Source of the DNA: Pseudomonadota bacterium | GTDB taxonomy: Bacteria; Pseudomonadota; Gammaproteobacteria; Burkholderiales; Casimicrobiaceae | Reading direction: 5' to 3' | Assembly (NCBI GenBank): GCA_022709775.1 | Contig: JAKLIE010000066.1 | Coordinates: 1-7,757, forward strand | DNA length: 7,757 bases | Shown: positions 1 to 6,354 of the stretch, piece after piece | How the letters are laid out: each line of letters opens with the position of its first letter | Position numbering within the stretch: position 1 is the stretch's first letter | Program-made: the position numbers and the translations under genes | Notes under the pieces: model-generated | The model's database searches: none | What the model saw: only the letters and a program-made list of their open reading frames with translations | Told to the model about the DNA's origin: nothing

Positions 1-1759
1 GAAACGACAGCATCGCGATCCGCCGCGTCCGCGCGCGCCACGGCACGAGGCTGACGATCGACTCGGCCATGAAGCGCAAGTTCCCGTGGTGAAACGGGAT
101 TCCTTTCGGCCGCCCCGTCGTGCCGGACGTGTAGCGCAGCGTCGCGAGGTCCCCGAAGTCGACCGGCGCCCGAGGGCACGAGCGCGCGTCTTGCGGCGCC
201 GCGCCGCCGCGCTGCAGGAACTCCTCCCACGTCTCGACGGTCCGTCCGGCGGTCGCCGCGCCGGCGACGCAGAACGACACGATCGGGACACCCGTGCGTA
301 GCTCGCCCAGTCGCTCGAGGACGCCCGGCGCGCCAACGAACAGGAGACGCGCCCCCGAGTCCGCCAAGATGTCGTCGATCTCCTGCGGCGGGCTCGTGTA
401 GTACAGCGGCACGCTCACGGCGCCGACCAATCCGATCGCGACATCGAGCGCCAGCACGCGCGTGCTGTTGGTGCCCACCCACGCCACGCGATCGCCCTTC
501 CGTACGCCAGCCGCCGCGAGCGCCGCGGCGGCCCGCAGCGCCTCGGCGCGCACCTCGTCGGCCGTCCGGAGCCGCGGGCCACTCGGGCCGATGTCGTGGT
601 ACGTCGTACGGCGGCTTCGGGCGCCCAGTCTGAACATCACCTGCTCGTGCACGGTGCGGTCGGAGCGGTGCAGGAACCCGTGGTAGGTCGCATACGCCAA
701 CAGGCGCGGCAGGTACTCGCGCCATTCGAGCGTGTACGGGCCGAGGAATCGATCGCTGTTCCTCCGGTCGAAGCGGCGCCGGTCGTCGAGGTAGGGGGCG
801 AGCGTCGCGAGGAGCCCGACGCTCCCCCGCCGGGCGGCTCCGAGGTCGGGCAGCGGGATCGGCGCGAAGACCGGACGCGGCAGGCGGACGTCCAGGTTCG
901 CCGCCGCCCACGTCCGCACGGCGGCGGTGAGTTCGCCGATCGTCGGCAGCCCGTCCCACGGCGCTGTCAAGTGAAACGTCGAGCCCGCCGCCTGCTCATC
1001 GAGTGCGAGCCTCGCCGCGGCCGCCGCGACGTAATCGACCGGCACGAGGTTGACGCGCGTCGCAGACGACGCCGGCACCACGCGCAGGCGTCCAGTCAAG
1101 TAGAGGCGCAGCGGCGCGTAGACTGTGTTGAACGTCTTGATCTCGCCGGTCGCGGAGTCCCCGACGACCATGCCCGGGCGCACGATCGTCATCGGCAAGA
1201 CGCCGGCGACCTCGCGGACGAGCCGCTCCGCCTCGCACTTTGTCTGCTCGTACGCCGGCGCGGCCGGCGATGCGCCGCCCGCGTCGTCTTCGTAGACGAT
1301 GTCGCGATCGCGGCACGCGACGTACGCGGTCGACACGTGACAGAACCCCGCCAACCCGTGGTCGTCGTGCGCCGCGCGCGCGACAGCGAGGACTTCGGCC
1401 GTGCCGCCGACGTTTGTCCGCCGCAGCTCGTCGAGCGGCGTCCGCAGGCGCACGTCTGCCGCCGCGTGCACAACGTGCGTCATCCGCCGGGCAAGCGCCT
1501 CGTAGGCCGTGCCGCCGAGGCCGAAGCGGGAAGACGAGACGTCGCCGCAGACGACCTCGACCCGCCCGCCGATCGCCTGGGAGAGCTCAGGCCAGTCCCA
1601 CCAAGCGCGCGACAGCCGCCGCGTCGCCTCGGCGTCGTCCTCGCCTCGCACGAGGGCGACGAGCGAGACGTCCGGCGCGGCCAAGAGGCGTCGCGCGATC
1701 TGCGTCCCCAGGAAGCCCGTTGCGCCCGTGAGGAAGACCGTCCGCTTCACGACGCCCAT
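1..1759 (-). CDS. Thioester-reductase-type SDR fused to AMP-forming acyl-CoA synthetase (3' end cut by window edge)
   Basis: About 586 codons are visible with no stop, and the gene runs off the left edge. Residues 1-350 look like an extended SDR of the NAD_binding_4/thioester-reductase type: the nucleotide-binding TGATGFLG lies at about 9-16, VVHAAADV follows, then HVSTAYV, YEQTK (catalytic Tyr and Lys) and VNLVPVDYV. From about residue 365 an AMP-forming ligase begins: GDRVAWVGTN, AVSVPLYYTSPPQEID, then the phosphate-binding YTSGTTGRPKG near residue 543. By family, the ligase part would adenylate a carboxylic acid and load it on CoA or a carrier, and the reductase part would reduce an acyl thioester with NAD(P)H to aldehyde or alcohol. 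Carboxylic acid reductases have the opposite order (ligase, carrier, reductase), and no carrier motif lies between the domains here. The ATG at 1759 overlaps the upstream gene by 13 nt. A GTG at 1750 would give a 4-nt GTGA overlap and is equally plausible. Translational coupling is likely. Domain calls are firm; substrate is unknown. Confidence 0.9.
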   Translation of the reverse strand, partial: MGVVKRTVFLTGATGFLGTQIARRLLAAPDVSLVALVRGEDDAEATRRLSRAWWDWPELSQAIGGRVEVVCGDVSSSRFGLGGTAYEALARRMTHVVHAAADVRLRTPLDELRRTNVGGTAEVLAVARAAHDDHGLAGFCHVSTAYVACRDRDIVYEDDAGGASPAAPAYEQTKCEAERLVREVAGVLPMTIVRPGMVVGDSATGEIKTFNTVYAPLRLYLTGRLRVVPASSATRVNLVPVDYVAAAAARLALDEQAAGSTFHLTAPWDGLPTIGELTAAVRTWAAANLDVRLPRPVFAPIPLPDLGAARRGSVGLLATLAPYLDDRRRFDRRNSDRFLGPYTLEWREYLPRLLAYATYHGFLHRSDRTVHEQVMFRLGARSRRTTYHDIGPSGPRLRTADEVRAEALRAAAALAAAGVRKGDRVAWVGTNSTRVLALDVAIGLVGAVSVPLYYTSPPQEIDDILADSGARLLFVGAPGVLERLGELRTGVPIVSFCVAGAATAGRTVETWEEFLQRGGAAPQDARSCPRAPVDFGDLATLRYTSGTTGRPKGIPFHHGNLRFMAESIVSLVPWRARTRRIAMLSF

Positions 1760-2964
1760 CCGCGGTCGGAGAAGAAGGCGCGAAGGTGCTCGCGATTCCG
1801 CCTCGCCCTGGCGATGAGGTCCGCGTGACCGCGTCGGAGCGTCTCGCGCGCCGCGCCCGGGTCGGCCAGAAGCCGGCGAATGTGGCCTTGGAGGCGCGAA
1901 AGAAGATCGGGCGCGTGCGGCTCGACGAACAGGTCGGCCATTCCCAGCTCGGAGTACAGCGCTCGCAGACGCGAGTCGTGGCCGACCGCCGTCTGCGGCA
2001 CCGCCGCTTCGAGCGACAAGACGGCGGCGTGGTAGCGCGACGTGACGAGGAGATCGAGCCCGCGCACGAGCGCGGTCATCTGCGATGCGTTGTACTCGCG
2101 CGACGAGAAGATCGGAACCCCCTCGCCGTGCCGCATGCGGGCGCGTACCGCTTCAGCGAACGGCTCGTCGAGCTCCTCCATGCAGAGCAGGACGACCGGC
2201 TTGCGCAGACCCTCGACGATCCAGTCCGCCAGCTCGGCGTACGTCGCCGCCAGCGTCTCGGCGGCTCGCGTCCGCTCTCGCGAGCGGGAGAACGCGTACG
2301 GCCAGCGATAGACGTCGCGCCGCCGCGCGAACGGCCGCAGCCGCACGGGGAAGAGGTGGAAGTTCACGACCGCGAGCCCGATGGCGCCCGCTGCGCCGGC
2401 CTGCGAACCGTCGGGAACGAAGGTGAGGGCGTTGTCGGCCGTGACGTCGATCGGCGCCGTGACGCCGCAGGCGTGGAGACGGTCCGCCGCGGCCCGCGCG
2501 CGCACGACGATCCCGTCCATGCCGCTCGCGACCCGTCGCGTCAACGCGCGATTCCTCCGGCACAAGTCGCCGGCATCGACGGCGTACGCGAGGCACGGCT
2601 TCCCCTGTCGCCGAGCGCACCACGCCGCCCAGAGGAAGTACCAGAGAAGCGCGGAGCCCCACGTGTCCATGAACGTGCTGCCCTCGACCAGGACGAGCGC
2701 ATCGTGCGCTTTCATCAGCCGCCACACCCTGAAGAAGAAGACCGACGGGATGCGAACAATCGAGAGACCCGGTCCCTCAGCCAGGTAGCGGCGTAGGTTT
2801 CGGACGTTGAGCGACGGCACCGTGACCGTCGCGTCCGGCCCGAGCACGGCGCGCAGGTCCTCCATGTCGGCGAGCAGGAGCGCCTCGGCGCCCGTGTTGT
2901 TGGCGCCGCTGTAGCCGATGACGAGGACGCGCGGGTGACCCACGGAGTGGTCAACCTGAGTCAT
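1747..2964 (-). CDS. Polysaccharide pyruvyl transferase family protein
   Basis: This 405-residue protein matches the polysaccharide pyruvyl transferase family, whose members (for example CsaB and the Pss/Wca-type enzymes) move pyruvate from phosphoenolpyruvate onto sugars of exopolysaccharide or cell-wall polymer. The N-terminal loop VIGYSGANNTGAEALL (residues 15-30) is the family's glycine/asparagine-rich signature. The C-terminal half carries VTSRYHAAVLSLEAAVP around residue 308, the equivalent of the family's S-R-x-H-x-x-x-x-A signature. No signal peptide or clear membrane segment is seen, so it is probably cytoplasmic. The start at 2964 was chosen because GGGAGGT stands just before it and family similarity begins within about 12 residues. 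The frame stays open to 3144, but that extension is Arg/Ala-rich and unlike the family. The gene lies between a CrtI-like oxidoreductase gene and the reductase-ligase gene, which it overlaps. Some relatives have uncertain substrates, so transfer of pyruvate is inferred. Confidence 0.88.
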   Translation of the reverse strand: MTQVDHSVGHPRVLVIGYSGANNTGAEALLLADMEDLRAVLGPDATVTVPSLNVRNLRRYLAEGPGLSIVRIPSVFFFRVWRLMKAHDALVLVEGSTFMDTWGSALLWYFLWAAWCARRQGKPCLAYAVDAGDLCRRNRALTRRVASGMDGIVVRARAAADRLHACGVTAPIDVTADNALTFVPDGSQAGAAGAIGLAVVNFHLFPVRLRPFARRRDVYRWPYAFSRSRERTRAAETLAATYAELADWIVEGLRKPVVLLCMEELDEPFAEAVRARMRHGEGVPIFSSREYNASQMTALVRGLDLLVTSRYHAAVLSLEAAVPQTAVGHDSRLRALYSELGMADLFVEPHAPDLLSRLQGHIRRLLADPGAARETLRRGHADLIARARRNREHLRAFFSDRGWAS

Positions 2965-2967
2965 CGC

Positions 2968-2974
2968 ACCTCCC
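2968..2974 (-). promoter_or_regulatory. Ribosome binding site for the pyruvyl transferase gene
   Basis: GGGAGGT on the minus strand, three bases before the ATG at 2964. It favours that start over the longer open frame reaching 3144. Confidence 0.65.
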
Positions 2975-2980
2975 GGGCGC

Positions 2981-3009
2981 AGTATAGCGCGACGTGGAGC
3001 CTGAGCCAG
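2981..3009 (-). promoter_or_regulatory. Weak sigma70-like promoter candidate before the pyruvyl transferase gene
   Basis: On the minus strand, TATACT (2986-2981) resembles a -10 box and stands out as AT-rich in very GC-rich DNA. Seventeen bases upstream is CTGGCT (3009-3004), which matches only three of six bases of the -35 consensus. It would give the pyruvyl transferase and reductase-ligase genes their own promoter. The -10 lies only about 17 bases before the start codon, so the leader would be very short. This is a guess from pattern alone. Confidence 0.25.
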
Positions 3010-3097
3010 TCGGGTTCGCCGCACGATGCCCCCTGGCCGCCCGTTGCTGCAGGACGCTCGCGCGCTGCTTGCCGCGCGTCTCGTAGCGCGTGGGCCG

Positions 3098-3130
3098 GCG
3101 GGCCGCATGCTCCCATCGCCCGCGGCCCGC
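3098..3130. repeat. 9-bp perfect inverted repeat (possible RNA hairpin) in the 192-nt intergenic spacer
   Basis: GCGGGCCGC (3098-3106) and GCGGCCCGC (3122-3130) form a perfect nine-base stem around a 15-base loop. It lies 27 bases after the stop codon of the CrtI-like gene, where a terminator or attenuator would be expected. No T-run follows on the minus strand, so it is not a classical intrinsic terminator. It could slow decay of the upstream mRNA or be chance in GC-rich DNA. The rest of the spacer (2965-3156) holds no credible gene. Confidence 0.4.
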
Positions 3131-3156
3131 ACCGACTCCGCCACGCGGCCTCCGCC

Positions 3157-4653
3157 TTACGCCGGCGGCGCGAACCGACGGCCGTCGGCCCGGCAGATCT
3201 CGCGGATCACCTTTCGACCCGACAGCGCGTTGAGGAACAAGGCGCCGCCCGAGGTCGCCCAGGCCCCGACCATGTGGAAGTTCGCGAGCCCGGGAAGGCG
3301 GCTGTCGAGCCGACCCGAGACCATGCTCGCGAAGAAGCTCGGCGTCTTCGTCGGCATGTTGACGAAGCCTCGGTCGCCGCCCATGTACCGCTTCCACGTG
3401 AGGAGCGTCGGCACGTCGATCGTCTCGACGTCGCCGCGTAGGCCGGGCCAGCGCTTTTCGAGGAGTCCGATGACGGTCTCCGCAACCTTGGCCTTCTCGT
3501 CCTCGTAGCGACGTCGATCCTTCGCGAGTTCCTCCCAGAGCGACCATCGCGAGAAGAGCTCGACCTTGATGACCCCCTTGCCTCGCGGCGCCATCGTCGG
3601 ATCCATCCCGTAGATCTGCATCTCGAGGCTGTGGCAACTGTGTCCGGCGATCTCGACGGGGTTCTCGAGGAGCAAGACGAGCGACGAGGGTTCCTTCGAG
3701 AGATCGCGGTTCACGCCGAGGAAGACGTGCACGGCCCAGTTCGTCTCGTCCGACGCCGGGCCGCGCTCGCAGTAAGCGCGAATCTTGTCGTCGATGAAGC
3801 GACCGCCGAGGAGATCCATGATCGTCGCGCGCCCGTCCGCGTTCGAGACCACCACGTCGGCCTCGACGACGGCGCCGTCCTGGAGCTTGATGCCGACCGC
3901 CTTCCCGTCGCGCGTCAGGATCTCCGTCACGCGCTGCCCGAGGTGAAGCTGACCGCCGAGGGCCGTGTACCGCTCGGCCATCGAACGCGCGAGGCCCGCC
4001 GCGCCGCCGATCGGCCACGCGATGTCGCCATGCATCCCGTACGCGTGCATGAACAGGTGAAGGATGGCGGGGTTCGTCGGCATCGAGTACACGGTGAGCG
4101 GAAGGCCGCCGCGCAGCAGGGGATCCTTGAACCGCGCTCCCACGTCGGCCATGGATGACGAGAGCCACGGCCGCAGCGCGACGAGCGTCGGAATCATCCC
4201 GAGGACGCGCCGCTTCTTGCCGAAGATCATCTCGCCGAAGAGATCGTGCCGCGCGCACAGCTCCGTCGCGCGGACGTAGTCGTCGCTCGCGCGCCGGTCC
4301 GCGGGCGAGAGCGCGTGCAGGTGCTCGCGGAGCCGATCCGGGTCGTAGTAGTCGACGAACAGCCTGCCGTCCGCGCCCTGAACCGCCACGCACTCCGCGG
4401 TCGGCGCGAGAGGCCGCGGCATGACGCCGAGCTCGCGCCACAGGTCGTTCAGCCGGGTGCCGGTGCGGCACCCGAATAGGTGGTGGATGCAGCCGTCGAA
4501 CACGTACCCCGACCGCTTCCAGGTCGCCGCCTGGCCGCCCGGCACGACGTGCGCCTCGTAGATCGATGTCTTGTACCCGTTCGCTTGAGCGTGGATGCCT
4601 GCCGCCAGTCCGCCCATCCCCGCCCCGATGATCACGATCGACTTGTCGCGCAT
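3157..4653 (-). CDS. CrtI/phytoene desaturase-like FAD-dependent oxidoreductase
   Basis: This 498-residue flavoprotein belongs to the phytoene desaturase/retinol saturase group of NAD(P)/FAD-dependent oxidoreductases. The N-terminal Rossmann motif is IVIIGAGMGGLAAG (residues 6-19). E33 in YEAHVVPGG would contact the FAD ribose, followed by FDGCIHHLFG, the counterpart of the family's substrate-side motif. A mid-protein segment (WPIGGAAGLARSM, then GGQLHLGQRVTEI and VVSNADG) and the C-terminal VGAWATSGGALFLNALSG (from about 462) are also typical. Length is normal for CrtI-type enzymes. Members desaturate, isomerise or saturate polyenes. No phytoene synthase or other carotenoid gene is in the window, so a carotenoid substrate is not shown. 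The start at 4653 follows AGGAGG five bases upstream, and the FAD motif begins directly after it. The frame is open to 4746, but the added residues are Arg-rich and unlike the family. It is the first gene of the minus-strand run. Confidence 0.9.
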   Translation of the reverse strand: MRDKSIVIIGAGMGGLAAGIHAQANGYKTSIYEAHVVPGGQAATWKRSGYVFDGCIHHLFGCRTGTRLNDLWRELGVMPRPLAPTAECVAVQGADGRLFVDYYDPDRLREHLHALSPADRRASDDYVRATELCARHDLFGEMIFGKKRRVLGMIPTLVALRPWLSSSMADVGARFKDPLLRGGLPLTVYSMPTNPAILHLFMHAYGMHGDIAWPIGGAAGLARSMAERYTALGGQLHLGQRVTEILTRDGKAVGIKLQDGAVVEADVVVSNADGRATIMDLLGGRFIDDKIRAYCERGPASDETNWAVHVFLGVNRDLSKEPSSLVLLLENPVEIAGHSCHSLEMQIYGMDPTMAPRGKGVIKVELFSRWSLWEELAKDRRRYEDEKAKVAETVIGLLEKRWPGLRGDVETIDVPTLLTWKRYMGGDRGFVNMPTKTPSFFASMVSGRLDSRLPGLANFHMVGAWATSGGALFLNALSGRKVIREICRADGRRFAPPA

Positions 4654-4664
4654 CTCCCCCTCCT
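4654..4664 (-). promoter_or_regulatory. Strong ribosome binding site for the CrtI-like gene
   Basis: AGGAGG at 4664-4659 on the minus strand, five bases before the ATG at 4653, inside a longer purine run. It decides the start in favour of 4653 over 4746. Confidence 0.75.
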
Positions 4665-4672
4665 CGGCCGCG

Positions 4673-4703
4673 GAGGCCGCCCGCGGCCCCGCGCCGCGGC
4701 CTC
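4673..4703. repeat. 8-bp inverted repeat in the divergent promoter region
   Basis: GAGGCCGC (4673-4680) and GCGGCCTC (4696-4703) are perfect inverted copies separated by 15 bases that are themselves GC-rich. They lie about 20-50 bases upstream of the CrtI-like start, within the 204-nt region (4654-4857) between two divergent genes. It could be an operator for a dimeric regulator or a hairpin in the leader RNA, or chance in GC-rich sequence. I see no convincing -10/-35 pair for either gene in this region. Confidence 0.35.
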
Positions 4704-4857
4704 GCTTCGACACGGCATGGTAGAGCCGGCGCCTTTGCATCGCCAATCGTCCATCGGCCCGGCCCTCGCCGGCTCCCGCGGTCGCCCAAGGGATCCCCGC
4801 GCCGGGCGCGCTCGTCTCGCCACAGCGCGTTCCACTACGATGTCGGCCGGGAGGCGC

Positions 4858-6270
4858 ATGGAGCTAGAGATCCGTCCCGTGACCGCCGACCTCTGGCCGG
4901 CCCTTGAGGACCTCTTTCGGGACAGCAGCACGTGCACGCGCTGCTGGTGCATGTACTGGCGCATGGGACCGGCTTATCGCAAGCGTCCGGGGACGGCGAA
5001 CCGCGCCGCCCTGGAAGCGATCGTCGAAGAGGGGCCGCCGCCCGGCCTGCTCGCCTTCGCCGGCGACGTTCCGGTGGGTTGGTGCCAGATCACCCCTCGC
5101 GACGCCCTGCCGCACCTCGAGCGCGACCGACGCCTCCGGCGCGTTGACGACCTCCCCGTCTGGGCTATCTCGTGCTTCTACGTGCGCAAGGGCTACCGGC
5201 GGCGCGGGGTCACCGGCAAGCTCATCACCGCAGCGCTCGCCGTCGCCAAACGCGCGGGAGCGCCGGCCGTCGAGGCGTATCCGCTCGACGGAGAAGTCTC
5301 GCCCAGCGCGTCGTTCACGGGCTACGCGTCCACGTTCGCGCGCGCCGGCTTCCGCGTCGTTGCCCGGAACGCGCCCTCTCGACCGATCCTTCGCTTCGAC
5401 CTCGCCCCAGCCGAAGCCCCCGCGAAGCCCGCGTCCATCGATGCGTACCTGAACCGGCTTCCGGAGGCGCAGCGAAGGGCGCTCGCGCGGCTCCGCCAAC
5501 TCATCCATCGCGCGGCCCCCGACGCCACGGAGTACATCGCCTACGGCCTCCCCGCGTTCCGGCTCCGCGGCCGCCCTCTCGTGGCGTTCGGCGCCGCCGC
5601 GCGGCACTGCACGTTCTACCCAATGAGCGCGAAGACGATCGACGACCATCGCGAGGAGCTGGCCCAGTTCCGCACGAGCAAGGGGACGATTCGTTTCCAA
5701 CCCGAGGCGCCGCTCCCCGCCGCGCTCGTGCGCAGGCTCGTCAAGGCCCGCATCGACGAGAACGAGGCGAAGCGCGCGCGAGCTGGAAAGTGGAGCATGG
5801 CCGAGAACCCGAGAAGAGAGTCCAAAGCGAGCCGGGCCGCCAGCAGGCCTCTGCTCCTCGCGGGAGGCAACCCCCAGATCGCGAAGGCCGACGGCGACAG
5901 GCCTGTGCAGGCGTACATCGATGCGATGCCGGGTTGGAAGCGCGACATCGGGCGCCGGCTCGACGCGCTCATCGTTCGCACCGTGCCCGGCGTCCGCAAG
6001 GCCGTGCGCTGGAACTCGCCCTTCTACGGCACCGATCGGCACGGCTGGTTCCTGAACGTCCACTGCGTCACGAAGTACGTCAAGGTCGCGTTCTTCGCCG
6101 GCGCGTCCCTCTCGCCCCTTCCCCCCGTGGCGTCGAAAGGCGAGGGCACGCGGTATGTCCACCTCTACGAAGGTGACCCGCTCGACGAGAGACTCCTCGA
6201 GAGCTGGATCAAACAAGCGGCCGGGCTCCCTGGCTGGAGGGGATTCACCTGCCGAGAGTGTCGCGACTGA
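4858..6270 (+). CDS. GNAT acetyltransferase fused to two DUF1801 (YdhG-like) domains
   Basis: This 470-residue protein has three domains in one frame. Residues 1-182 are a GNAT-type N-acetyltransferase. It has a Cys-rich C26-T-R-C29-W-C31-MYW segment, a VPVGWCQI strand, and the acetyl-CoA loop in the Arg-rich stretch RKGYRRRGVTGK (110-121). Residues about 193-300 are a first DUF1801 domain of the YdhG type (SIDAYLNRLP, YGLPAF, FYPMS, KGTIRF, VKARIDEN). Residues about 350-462 are a second, different DUF1801 domain (VQAYIDAMPGWK, VRWNSPFYG, CVTKYVKVAFF). A basic linker (301-349) joins the last two. DUF1801 has a YjbR/CyaY-like fold, and B. subtilis YdhG has been described as a frataxin-like iron donor. 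The role and substrate here are unknown. GGGAGG ends three bases before the ATG at 4858, and the GNAT strand begins immediately, so this start is preferred. An ATG at 4840 lacks a binding site. The gene is divergent from the CrtI-like gene and 84 nt upstream of the isochorismatase-family gene, so the two may be cotranscribed. Confidence 0.88.
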   Translation: MELEIRPVTADLWPALEDLFRDSSTCTRCWCMYWRMGPAYRKRPGTANRAALEAIVEEGPPPGLLAFAGDVPVGWCQITPRDALPHLERDRRLRRVDDLPVWAISCFYVRKGYRRRGVTGKLITAALAVAKRAGAPAVEAYPLDGEVSPSASFTGYASTFARAGFRVVARNAPSRPILRFDLAPAEAPAKPASIDAYLNRLPEAQRRALARLRQLIHRAAPDATEYIAYGLPAFRLRGRPLVAFGAAARHCTFYPMSAKTIDDHREELAQFRTSKGTIRFQPEAPLPAALVRRLVKARIDENEAKRARAGKWSMAENPRRESKASRAASRPLLLAGGNPQIAKADGDRPVQAYIDAMPGWKRDIGRRLDALIVRTVPGVRKAVRWNSPFYGTDRHGWFLNVHCVTKYVKVAFFAGASLSPLPPVASKGEGTRYVHLYEGDPLDERLLESWIKQAAGLPGWRGFTCRECRD

Positions 6271-6314
6271 TCGGGCCGCCGCCGCGTCGGTCGGCTACGA
6301 TTCGCGGAGAAGTG

Positions 6315-6338
6315 GCGGCCGCGGCGCGCTGCGGCCGC
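6315..6338. repeat. Paired GCGGCCGC palindromes forming a possible hairpin
   Basis: The eight-base palindrome GCGGCCGC occurs at 6315-6322 and again at 6331-6338, eight bases apart. Being palindromic, the copies are both direct and inverted repeats, so the RNA could fold into an 8-bp stem. It sits in the 84-nt gap between the GNAT fusion and the next gene, directly before the ribosome binding site GGGAGG (6341-6346). It could affect translation of the downstream gene or be a protein-binding site. Confidence 0.35.
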
Positions 6339-6354
6339 GAGGGAGGCGGTCGTC

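Noticed and set aside
596..1828. A 410-codon plus-strand open frame
   Set aside because: It is extremely Arg-rich with no recognisable domain, and lies opposite the reductase-ligase gene, whose motifs are clear. It is an antisense shadow of GC-rich coding DNA.
1786..2796. A 336-codon plus-strand open frame opposite the pyruvyl transferase gene
   Set aside because: Composition is that of a shadow frame, and the minus strand carries the conserved family signatures.
3098..3130. Calling the hairpin an intrinsic terminator
   Set aside because: No T-run follows the stem on the minus strand, so only an inverted repeat is reported.
3157..4653. Assigning the symbol crtI and a carotenoid pathway
   Set aside because: The family match is broad, and no phytoene synthase, cyclase or geranylgeranyl diphosphate synthase gene is in the window.
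2951..4789. A 612-codon minus-strand open frame covering the CrtI-like gene
   Set aside because: Low-complexity Arg/Gly/Ala translation with no domain. The frame at 3157-4653 carries the FAD motif, family signatures and a strong ribosome binding site.
4864..6216. A 450-codon minus-strand open frame opposite the GNAT fusion
   Set aside because: No family motif and Arg-rich composition; the plus-strand frame has three recognisable domains.
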